Shown: one piece after another, positions 25,409 to 33,342 of the stretch
Numbering within the stretch: position 1 is the stretch's first letter
Layout: each line of letters opens with the position of its first letter
Assembly: GCA_019187225.1 (NCBI GenBank)
Contig: JABAQQ010000029.1
Span: 22,099-86,098, forward strand
From: Saprospiraceae bacterium
GTDB lineage: Bacteria > Bacteroidota > Bacteroidia > Chitinophagales > Saprospiraceae
DNA: 64,000 nt
Reading direction: 5' to 3'
Notes under the pieces: generated by a model
Databases searched by the model: none
The model's input: only the letters and a program-made list of their open reading frames with translations
Told to the model about the DNA's origin: nothing
Program-made: the position numbers and the translations under genes

Positions 25409-27529
25409 ATGAAAAACGCACTGACCCTTTGTATGCTTGTGGGGTGGCTTTCCGGCGCGGCGCAATCCGTCGTTTGGGACGGCACGGAGCGGTCGCTGAC
25501 TTTTTCGCGGGGTGTCGAAGTGTTTGAAGACAAGGGAAAAAATCTGAGCGTCGGGCAGGTCGCCGATCCGGGTTTTGCCCGGAATTTTATCCGCAACGAG
25601 AAGAACGTGCTGGATTTCAAATTCACCGACGCGGTTTTTTGGGTCAAATTTTCTGTTGAGAACAAAACGAAAGAACCGCTTGTGCTGGAAGTTGCACAAG
25701 CTTTGATCCCAACGGCGGATTTGTATTTCAGGGACAGCACAGGACACTGGCAGGTACTGCGTTCGGGTTATAAAGTCCATCTTTACGACAAGCCCATCGC
25801 GCACAGCCTGCATGCTTTTCCGCTTCCCCATCATGTAGAAGCATTATTTCTCCGCTACCAGTCAACCGAACAACCTGTTCCGCTGAAGATCTGGACAAAA
25901 GCGGCTTATGAAAACAAACGGGCCCATCAGGTCATTACCTATGGCGTGTACATGGGCATCATGTTGTTTGTCATAGTGCTCAATTTGTTCCTGCTCGTTT
26001 TGATGCGGCGCTTCACCTACCTGCATTATTCTGTGCTGGTATTGATGTACGCGTTATTTTCGGCCATCTTCGACGGATACCTTTCCTATCTTTTCCCGGA
26101 AGCCGATCTGATGACGTGGTTCATCCTGAACCCCATTATCAATCAATTCATTGGCGTGTCATTTTGCCTGCTTTTTCTGGAAGTAAAAAAATATTCGCCG
26201 GGGTTGTACAAGTGGGGCCTTGTAGTACTGGCCTATACTTTGATTTACATATTTGCGCATTCGTTCCTTCCACTTCAGATCGTTATTCCGCTAAGCCAGT
26301 TCAATGCGTTGCTGGTGATGATCTTTGAAGTTACATGCGGTTTTGTGACGGGCCGGAAAGGCAACAGGATCGGTTATTTGTTTGCTGCGGGCTATCTCGT
26401 TTTCTTTATCCTGTGTGCGGTGGAAGTAGTTTACCTCCAGACGGGCAGCCCGGGTTATTTATTTGAAATGACCCATGTTTCCATTGGCATTTTCTTCGAG
26501 GCCCTTTTCCTCGCTTTTCTGTTGGTACAGCATTTTCAATGGGAACGCGCCGACATGCTTGCCGCGAACGAACAGGCACAAAGACAATTGCTGGACAAAA
26601 CCCTCGAGAACGAGCGCATCGTCCGGGAACAAAACGTTGTGCTGGAAGAGACTGTCGCCCGCCGCACCGCCCAGATAGAGGAGCAAAAAGCGGCATTAGA
26701 AAAATCGCTGGCCGAACTCAAACTCGCCCAAAGCAAACTCGTGGAAAGCGAAAAAATGGCCTCGCTCGGCCAACTCACCGCGGGTGTCGCCCACGAGATC
26801 AACAACCCCATCAACTTCGTCTCCGTCGGTGTGAAAAACCTGACACGCAATTTTGAGGAAGCCAAGGAAATCTTTGAAAGTTACCTGAATCCCGACACCA
26901 ACGCCGAAGAAGCAGCGCTTCAACTCGCGGATCAAAAACACCGGGAACAAATCCTCGAAATCTTCGACGAAGCAGAAACCCTTTTCAAAAGCATCCAGAA
27001 CGGTGTGGACCGCACCATCAGCATCGTCAAAAGCCTGCGCAATTTCAGCCGCCTCGACGAGGGTGAATTCAAATTGGTGGATTTGCACGAGGGCCTGGAC
27101 TCCACGCTGGAGATTTTACAAAGCCAGATCAGAAAAAAAGCGGAACTGGTCAAAAAGTACGGCCAACTTCCCCTCGTGAAGTGCGCTCCGGGAAAAATCA
27201 ACCAGGTATTTCTCAACATCATCAACAACGCCCTGCAGGCCATGGACGCGCCTGGCTTGCTGACGCTGGAAACCCAATACCTGAAGGAAAAGAACGAAGT
27301 GGCGGTCATTATTTCCGATACCGGCAAAGGCATGAACGAAGAAGTAAAACGCCGCCTCTTCGAGCCCTTCTTTACCACCAAACCCATCGGTGAAGGTACC
27401 GGCCTGGGGCTCAGCATCAGTTACGGCATCATCGAGGAACACAAAGGCCGCATCGAAGTGGAAAGTGCCGAAGGGAAAGGATCCACATTTGTTATTTACC
27501 TCCCTGTGCGTCCATCGGAAGAGGGGTGA
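25409..27529 (+). CDS. 7TMR-DISM sensor histidine kinase
   Basis: A 706-residue membrane kinase. The order is signal peptide (MKNALTLCMLVGWLSGAAQS), an extracellular DISM ligand-binding beta domain at about 25-160 (DAVFWVKFSVENKTKEPLVLEV), seven transmembrane helices at about 175-385, a coiled coil at about 390-450, and a HisKA domain with phospho-accepting His near 462 (LTAGVAHEINNPINF). A HATPase domain ends the protein (INQVFLNIINNALQAM, ISDTGKGMNEE, GEGTGLGLSISYGII). No receiver domain is fused and no response regulator lies next to it, so its partner must be elsewhere. It begins 3 bp after the upstream stop and ends 15 bp from a convergent gene. Confidence 0.92.
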   Translation: MKNALTLCMLVGWLSGAAQSVVWDGTERSLTFSRGVEVFEDKGKNLSVGQVADPGFARNFIRNEKNVLDFKFTDAVFWVKFSVENKTKEPLVLEVAQALIPTADLYFRDSTGHWQVLRSGYKVHLYDKPIAHSLHAFPLPHHVEALFLRYQSTEQPVPLKIWTKAAYENKRAHQVITYGVYMGIMLFVIVLNLFLLVLMRRFTYLHYSVLVLMYALFSAIFDGYLSYLFPEADLMTWFILNPIINQFIGVSFCLLFLEVKKYSPGLYKWGLVVLAYTLIYIFAHSFLPLQIVIPLSQFNALLVMIFEVTCGFVTGRKGNRIGYLFAAGYLVFFILCAVEVVYLQTGSPGYLFEMTHVSIGIFFEALFLAFLLVQHFQWERADMLAANEQAQRQLLDKTLENERIVREQNVVLEETVARRTAQIEEQKAALEKSLAELKLAQSKLVESEKMASLGQLTAGVAHEINNPINFVSVGVKNLTRNFEEAKEIFESYLNPDTNAEEAALQLADQKHREQILEIFDEAETLFKSIQNGVDRTISIVKSLRNFSRLDEGEFKLVDLHEGLDSTLEILQSQIRKKAELVKKYGQLPLVKCAPGKINQVFLNIINNALQAMDAPGLLTLETQYLKEKNEVAVIISDTGKGMNEEVKRRLFEPFFTTKPIGEGTGLGLSISYGIIEEHKGRIEVESAEGKGSTFVIYLPVRPSEEG

Positions 27530-27544
27530 TAAAAAAGACGCTAA

Positions 27545-27943
27545 TCAGCGCATCTCCGTTAAAGCCCGCACCAGGAACGCAGCCAGAATGATACCGATCA
27601 AAATAGCCAGGGCAATGAGCACACTCCGCCCGCTCGCAACGCCGTTGGGCGCGACGGTCTCGATGGCTGCCTGGTTGAGTATCTCCCGCGCCCGGGCCGA
27701 ATCCACCGGGCGCACATGCAGGCGGATAATTGTTTGTAAATGAGGTAATACCGTCTGCGACATGGTATTGGCAAGAAAACAATGGATGCCTTCCGCGCGC
27801 AGCCGCGCAGCCGCCACCTCGGCTTCCATCAGCGAAAAAAACTTGGCCACCACCTCCCCTTCTTCCGCGAAGCCGGGCCGGACATTCTCATCAAAATCAA
27901 AGTCGTCGAGTATATCAGTCGAGTGCATATCGCTGCCAAACAT
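27545..27943 (-). CDS. DUF2007-type small membrane protein
   Basis: A 132-residue protein. The core at about 30-95 (VVAKFFSLMEAEVAAARLRAEGI ... LHTIIRLHV-type strand, ... ARAREILNQ) matches the ferredoxin-like DUF2007 fold, described as a putative signal-transducing domain. A C-terminal transmembrane helix (VLIALAILIGIILAAFLV) anchors it with the domain probably in the cytoplasm. Either ATG (codon 1 or 6) could be the start. It is convergent with the upstream kinase gene and lies 15 bp away; no partner gene is evident. Confidence 0.75.
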   Translation of the reverse strand: MFGSDMHSTDILDDFDFDENVRPGFAEEGEVVAKFFSLMEAEVAAARLRAEGIHCFLANTMSQTVLPHLQTIIRLHVRPVDSARAREILNQAAIETVAPNGVASGRSVLIALAILIGIILAAFLVRALTEMR

Positions 27944-28083
27944 CGAACTTTTCTGCGAGTTCGCAAAATCTCCTTATTTATGCCGCTTAATCTGGATTCA
28001 CAGAATTTAAGAACTGGCAGAATCGAAGGTATTTTACAAGATTCGCAGCATTCACGGCATTGACAAAATTGACAGGATTTACC

Positions 28084-31000
28084 ATGACTTTCAAACGCTT
28101 TCACCTCCCTTTTCCCTTTCTCCTTTTCTCCTTCTTCTTCTTCTTTCCTTCTTTCCTCTTTTCCCAGGAAAAACCCAAATGGGATGTGTCGAATCCCACC
28201 GGCGGCGTGCCGCATAAAGACGTGGAGTTCACCACCTCCGAAGGTACCTGGATGTGCCTCGACGTGTCACCCGACGGCAAAACAATTGTGTTCGATATGC
28301 TCGGCGACATCTATTCGATGCCGATAACAGGCGGCACGGCGACCCCGCTGCGGCAAGGTCTGGCCTGGGATGTGCAGCCGCGTTTTTCACCCGACGGGAA
28401 AAAGATTTCCTTCACCAGCGACGCAGGCGGCGGCGATAATATCTGGGTCATGGACGCCGACGGCAAAAACGTCAAGCAAGTCACGAAGGAAAGTTTCCGG
28501 CTGCTCAACAACGCCGTTTGGGTTGACAATGAGTACATTGTAGCGCGCAAACACTTTACCTCCACCCGCTCGCTCGGCGCGGGCGAACTCTGGATGTACC
28601 ACCTCAGCGGCGGCGAAGGGCTACAACTTACCAAGCGAAAGAATGACCAACAGGACGTGAACGAGCCGAGCGTCAGCCCCGACGGACGCTACATCTATTT
28701 CAGCGAGGACATGTACCCCGGCGGTTTTTTCCAGTACAACAAAAACCCGAACCAGCAGATTTTCGCCATCCGCCGCTACGACCGCGAGGAGGGAAAAATC
28801 GAGGAAGTGACCGGCGGCTCCGGCGGGGCCTGCCGCCCGCAGGTTTCCCGCGATGGTCAGTGGCTCGCTTTCGTGCGGCGCGATTACACCAAAACGGTAT
28901 TGTGTATCAGAAACTTAGCAACGGGCGAAGAATACCCGGTTTACGATGGCCTCGACAAAGACCAGCAGGAGGCTTGGACGACATTCGGGTGTTATCCGGG
29001 GTTTGCATGGCTGCCGGGAGACCGGGGGATCATAATTTGGGCAAGAGGAAAAATCAACTTGTTGGACTTCAAAGTCATCCCTGACCCGGAAACAGCCGAC
29101 GGTAAAATTCGCCATGTACGCTCCAGCATTTCCTTCACTTGCAACGTAAAAACCAAAGTCGCCGAGACCTTGAAGTTTGAAAACAAGGTTTTTGAAAATG
29201 AATTTACGGCGAAAGCCATTCGGCAAGCGGTGACAAGTCCCGATGGCAAAATCCTGATTTTCAACGCGGCAGGATTTCTTTATCGGAAAAATTTAGAAAC
29301 TGGCAAGGTCGAACCAATCACTGGCGACGACAAAAATCTGGCCTTTGAGCCATCTTTTTCACCCGATGGGAAATCGCTTTTGTTCGTCACCTGGAACGAC
29401 GAAACCAAAGGCTCCATCGTGAAACTCAACCTTGCAACCCTGAAACCCGAAACCCTGAAACCTTTTCAAGCCATCTACCGCACCCCTTCCTTCTCTCCAG
29501 ACGGCAAACAAATCGTCTTCCGCATCCAATCGGGCGACGACGAACTCGGTCCCGGCCTGACCGACAAGCCGGGTATTTATGCCATGGATGCCGATGGAAA
29601 AAATATCCGCTTCGTCACCGAGGGCGGCGAAAACCCGCGTTTTTCTCCGGATGGCAAACGAATTTACTTCAGCACAGGCGGCGCTTTGTTCGGCGCATTG
29701 GACAAATCTTTCAAATCCTGCAACCTCGACGGCAAGGACGAAAAAGTACACGTCAAATCGAAATACGGCCACTCGTTCACGCTTTCACCCGACGGCAAGT
29801 GGCTGGCTTTCATCGAATTGCACAAAACCTATATCTGCACCTTCCCGCAAACGGGAAAAACCGTAGACCTCAGCGCCGACACCAAAGCCATCCCCGTCAC
29901 ACAGGTCAGCCGCGACGCGGGCTACAACCTGCACTGGAGCGCCGACTCGAAAAAACTCCACTACACACTCGGCGACGAGTATTTCACGATTGATCTGAAC
30001 GAGCGCTTCGCGTTTTTACCCGGCGCACCGGATACTTTGCCGAAACTGGATTCCTCCGGCTTGAAAATCGGTTTGACCCTGAAAACCGACGTGCCGGAGG
30101 GCGCCCTCGTATTTGAAAATGGCCGCGTTATCACCATGGAAAACGACCAGGTCATCGAAAACGGCGTGGTGGTCGTGGAGCGCAACAAGATCACTTTCGT
30201 CGGCTCTCAGACCGACTACCAGGCCATCAAATTCAGGGTCAACAACCCAAAGATCATTGATTGCGCGGGCAAAACCATCATGCCCGGCATGATTGACGTA
30301 CACGCGCACCCCGGCAACTTCCGCTTCGGCCTCAACCCGCAAAAACAGTGGGAATATTACGCCCAACTCGCTTACGGCGTGACGACCCAGCACGACCCCT
30401 CGGTGAATTCTGAAATGGCTTTTTCCAACGCCGAAATGATCAAGGCGGGTCGGATGGTCGGGCCGCGCCTCTACTCCACCGGCACGATTCTCTACGGCGC
30501 CGACGGCGATTTCAAAGCGCCCATTAACTCGCTCGACGACGCGCGCTCGACCCTGCGACGGACGAAGGCCTGGGGTGCCTTTTCCGTAAAAAGTTACAAC
30601 CAGCCGCGCCGCGAACAGCGCCAGCAGGTCATCGCCGCCGCCCGCGAACTGGGCATGCTCGTGGTACCTGAAGGCGGGTCGTTTTTCCACCACAACCTCA
30701 CGCATGTCGTGGACGGTCACACCGGTGTGGAACACAACCTGCCCGTCGCACCGCTTTACAACGACGTGATTTCGCTGTGGAGCAAAACCAACGCGCACAA
30801 CACACCCACCCTCATCGTCAACTACGGCGGCCTCTACGGGGAGTATCAATGGTATCAAAATTCGGAAGTCTGGAAAAAGAAACCGCTCCTGAATTTCACG
30901 CCCAAACACATCCTCGACGAGCGTAGCCGCCACCGCACGATGGTACCGGAAGAAGAGTACCGAAACGGCCATATCCTCGTGTCGCAATCCTGCAAAAAAC

Positions 31001-31419
31001 TCCAGGACGCGGGCGTCAACATCAACCTCGGCGCGCACGGGCAACTCAACGGTCTCGGCGCGCATTGGGAACTCTGGATGCTCCAGCAAGGCGGCATGAG
31101 CAACCTGCAAGCCCTCAAATGCGCGACCATCAACGGCGCGAAATACCTCGGCATGGACAAGGAGATCGGCACGCTCGCGCCCGGCAAACTCGCCGACCTG
31201 ATCGTGCTGGACAAAAACCCGCTGGACGACATCCGCAATTCAGAATCTATCCGTTATGTCATGGTCAATGGCCGTTTGTACGCGTCGGAAACTTTGAACG
31301 AAATCGGGAATTACGACCGCAAACGCTCAAAATTCTGGTTCGAGCAGCCTGGGAGCCAGACGAGCGGGGCGGGCATGACGCATACCTGTCAGGAACAGAA
31401 GTGTGTATGCGGGCATTAA
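28084..31419 (+). CDS. TolB-like propeller fused to an amidohydrolase
   Basis: A 1111-residue secreted enzyme. The ATG at 28084 opens a signal peptide (MTFKRFHLPFPFLLFSF); an in-frame ATG 24 bp upstream would weaken it. Residues about 40-660 form PD40/TolB-like blades (VSPDGKTIVFDMLGD, FSPDGKKISFTSDAGG, FSPDGKRIYFSTGG). Residues about 690-1090 are an amidohydrolase: metal-binding HxH in MIDVHAHPG, a possible carboxylated Lys in AFSVKSYNQ, the later His residues (EGGSFFHHN, HTGVEHN) and the closing LAPGKLADLIVLDKNPL. Where most relatives have an Asp near the last strand, this one reads NLGAHGQLNG, as in the propeller-fused subfamily. The C-terminus is unusual: THTCQEQKCVCGH. The substrate is unknown. 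Degenerate TTGACAGGATT-like repeats precede the start. Confidence 0.88.
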   Translation: MTFKRFHLPFPFLLFSFFFFFPSFLFSQEKPKWDVSNPTGGVPHKDVEFTTSEGTWMCLDVSPDGKTIVFDMLGDIYSMPITGGTATPLRQGLAWDVQPRFSPDGKKISFTSDAGGGDNIWVMDADGKNVKQVTKESFRLLNNAVWVDNEYIVARKHFTSTRSLGAGELWMYHLSGGEGLQLTKRKNDQQDVNEPSVSPDGRYIYFSEDMYPGGFFQYNKNPNQQIFAIRRYDREEGKIEEVTGGSGGACRPQVSRDGQWLAFVRRDYTKTVLCIRNLATGEEYPVYDGLDKDQQEAWTTFGCYPGFAWLPGDRGIIIWARGKINLLDFKVIPDPETADGKIRHVRSSISFTCNVKTKVAETLKFENKVFENEFTAKAIRQAVTSPDGKILIFNAAGFLYRKNLETGKVEPITGDDKNLAFEPSFSPDGKSLLFVTWNDETKGSIVKLNLATLKPETLKPFQAIYRTPSFSPDGKQIVFRIQSGDDELGPGLTDKPGIYAMDADGKNIRFVTEGGENPRFSPDGKRIYFSTGGALFGALDKSFKSCNLDGKDEKVHVKSKYGHSFTLSPDGKWLAFIELHKTYICTFPQTGKTVDLSADTKAIPVTQVSRDAGYNLHWSADSKKLHYTLGDEYFTIDLNERFAFLPGAPDTLPKLDSSGLKIGLTLKTDVPEGALVFENGRVITMENDQVIENGVVVVERNKITFVGSQTDYQAIKFRVNNPKIIDCAGKTIMPGMIDVHAHPGNFRFGLNPQKQWEYYAQLAYGVTTQHDPSVNSEMAFSNAEMIKAGRMVGPRLYSTGTILYGADGDFKAPINSLDDARSTLRRTKAWGAFSVKSYNQPRREQRQQVIAAARELGMLVVPEGGSFFHHNLTHVVDGHTGVEHNLPVAPLYNDVISLWSKTNAHNTPTLIVNYGGLYGEYQWYQNSEVWKKKPLLNFTPKHILDERSRHRTMVPEEEYRNGHILVSQSCKKLQDAGVNINLGAHGQLNGLGAHWELWMLQQGGMSNLQALKCATINGAKYLGMDKEIGTLAPGKLADLIVLDKNPLDDIRNSESIRYVMVNGRLYASETLNEIGNYDRKRSKFWFEQPGSQTSGAGMTHTCQEQKCVCGH

Positions 31420-31449
31420 AACCAACCAAATTAAATTTCTGAATTTTGG

Positions 31450-31478
31450 TTGAGTTAGCCTGACTTTCCCTACATTTG
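31450..31478 (+). promoter_or_regulatory. Bacteroidota promoter, TTG-N18-TACATTTG
   Basis: TTG at 31450-31452 and TACATTTG at 31471-31478 match the Bacteroidota -33/-7 consensus with 18-bp spacing. The start codon of the barrel-like gene lies 26 bp downstream of the -7 box. Confidence 0.6.
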
Positions 31479-31503
31479 ACAACATTAAAATCCTTCCAAC
31501 CTT

Positions 31504-32283
31504 ATGGCAAAAACGATCTTTCTCTGCTGCCTGCTTGCAGCGTTCGTTGCCCCGCTTTCCGCCCAGCAAGCCGACACCACCGACCTCGATTATGAATTTT
31601 TCAAACGAAGCCGGGGCAGTTGGGACTTCGCCGCCGGCGGACGGGTCAATTTTTACAATTTCGACGACATGAACCATATTCTGAACCAGGCGGGTTTGGC
31701 CGACCTGGAGCCAGAGGCGACGGGTCTGTTTGTCGCTTCGCGCGCATCGTCGAAAAACAGCCGCTGGTCGGGTGAAAGCAGTTTCGATGCCGTATGGACC
31801 TACGCCAACGGCGGTCGCGTCCTCAACGGCGGCGGGGTGCTTTACCGCGACTATGCCCTGAACTTTCGCCTGTTGTACGATGTGTCGCATCGCGCCCGGT
31901 TAACCAAACTATTTCCATTCATCGGATTGGGAATGGGATACCAGGTATTGCGCACCTACCAGAACCTGCCGGGCAACGGCAATTTCGTCATGACCCTCTC
32001 ACAAAACGTAAAAAAGAACAGATTCGACTGTTTTTCGCTTCCCTTGGAAGCAGGTTTAAGCCTCGAACAGGGCTTCAAAACCCGGATTTACGACATTTTC
32101 CTCGGCATCCGCGGCGGATATACGTACCGCGCTTTGCGATCCGATTGGGCGCTGGATGGCGACATCAACGTTGATCTGCCGCAGCCGGATGCAGGAGCGC
32201 CGTTTCTGGCGTTCAGCGTGCGGTTCAAGACTGACCCGGCGCGGGCATGGGAGGCGTTTAAGAAAAGGAGGAAGAGCCATTGA
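31504..32283 (+). CDS. Secreted barrel-like protein, paralogue of 41685-42446
   Basis: A 259-residue protein with signal peptide MAKTIFLCCLLAAFVAPLSAQQ. The mature part alternates amphipathic strands, suggesting a small outer-membrane barrel. It shares a run of motifs with the protein at 41685-42446: WDFAAGGRVNF/WDFGAGARFSF, LFPFIGLGMGYQVLRTY/IFPFAGLGVSYQVLKTY, LEAGLSLEQG/FETGLSLEQG, and DWALDGDINVDLPQP/DWSLDEGYTVDLPKP. The two are therefore paralogues. The family is not one I recognise. A good promoter lies just upstream, so it is probably monocistronic. Confidence 0.82.
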   Translation: MAKTIFLCCLLAAFVAPLSAQQADTTDLDYEFFKRSRGSWDFAAGGRVNFYNFDDMNHILNQAGLADLEPEATGLFVASRASSKNSRWSGESSFDAVWTYANGGRVLNGGGVLYRDYALNFRLLYDVSHRARLTKLFPFIGLGMGYQVLRTYQNLPGNGNFVMTLSQNVKKNRFDCFSLPLEAGLSLEQGFKTRIYDIFLGIRGGYTYRALRSDWALDGDINVDLPQPDAGAPFLAFSVRFKTDPARAWEAFKKRRKSH

Positions 32284-32457
32284 GGTCGCCACAACCGCCG
32301 GATACCCCAACTAAGCAACGCCAAAATTACCCCCACCAGATAGCTTCGCTATCGGGCGCCTGCCCTTTGCAAACCTTCGCCACCTCCACCCTTCATGCCC
32401 GCATTCCGCCGGTAAACGCGCTTTCCAGTACGCGCTCTATGGCATCCGGATCGGGGC

Positions 32458-32524
32458 ATGTCGGGAATTTTCTCACCGGGCCTGAAAAGAACCGTTTTTA
32501 GCCCGGTGAAAAAATACCCGACAT
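32458..32524. terminator. Long imperfect hairpin downstream of the barrel-like gene
   Basis: Arms 32458-32481 and 32501-32524 pair at about 21 of 24 positions, with CACCGGGC/GCCCGGTG at the loop. It fills the middle of the 330-bp gap 32284-32613. It could terminate the upstream transcript, though there is no clean T-run. The rest of the gap shows no gene; repeated TAGTTTTA boxes near 32562-32585 may belong to the promoter of the next gene. Confidence 0.5.
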
Positions 32525-32613
32525 ACTCTTAAACGCTCGCGTCAAACTATTTTTTAAAATCATAGTTTTATAAATGATAGTTTTACTTTCAAAACCTGAT
32601 AAACAGAAAAGAC

Positions 32614-33339
32614 ATGTGTATCCGAATATTCTTCTTCACTGCGTTTTTAGCAGTCGGTTTGAATCCGGCGACGGCGCACCCCGGCGATAGCCCCGAAACC
32701 CTCGAATGGGTAAAACGCACTGCCGACAAAATTGAATTGAGCCTGAGCAGCGCTACCAAAAGTATGGATTGGGCCGACCTTTTAATAAAACTCATGCAAT
32801 CGCACGATGAATTCGAGGCCGTCGCACTTGCCGGACTTTATTGCCATGAAGTGCGCAAGGCAGCTGAACTCGGCAGGTCTTATTGCAATTGGCTCCATAA
32901 CGCCACGTTGGACAAAGACCTGAATACCTGTATTATACGCGCTACCGAAGCGCGACTGCAAGCCATCAGGATGCGGGAAGCAGCCGAAATCTGCCTGTTG
33001 GAAGCGCGGCAAAATCCTCCTGACACCACCTTCATCCTTTCCGACCTTTTGCTTGCCAATGCCGAAATCATCGAACACGATATTGCCGACGGACTGGCCA
33101 GCGAGGACTTTCACATTCTTTCGCAAAAACTGGAATACGCGGAACGCATCTTTTACAATACCGAGGTGCTCGCGGCTACTATGTTCGATTGCAGCGAAGT
33201 GACGCTTGCTGCAAAAGAGGGAATTCGTGCCTGCATGGATGCCTTGCTGAGTAAAGAATGGGCAAATGCGATCCGGCACGTCCAAAATGTCGCGACTGAA
33301 GCGGGAAAAATCAAATCCCGTGCAGGCAAATGCAGGTAA
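32614..33339 (+). CDS. Secreted alpha-helical protein of unknown function
   Basis: A 241-residue protein I do not recognise. An N-terminal signal (MCIRIFFFTAFLAVGLNPATA) precedes an all-helical body with regularly spaced Cys residues (LYCHEVRKA, SYCNWLHNA, NTCIIRATE, EICLLEARQ, FDCSEVTLA, RACMDALLS), which suggests disulphide-linked helical hairpins in the periplasm. The repeated A-E-x-x motifs give it a helical-repeat look. It ends 3 bp before the convergent TonB receptor gene. Its upstream DNA carries two copies of ATAGTTTTA, perhaps a binding site. Confidence 0.72.
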   Translation: MCIRIFFFTAFLAVGLNPATAHPGDSPETLEWVKRTADKIELSLSSATKSMDWADLLIKLMQSHDEFEAVALAGLYCHEVRKAAELGRSYCNWLHNATLDKDLNTCIIRATEARLQAIRMREAAEICLLEARQNPPDTTFILSDLLLANAEIIEHDIADGLASEDFHILSQKLEYAERIFYNTEVLAATMFDCSEVTLAAKEGIRACMDALLSKEWANAIRHVQNVATEAGKIKSRAGKCR

Positions 33340-33342
33340 AGA

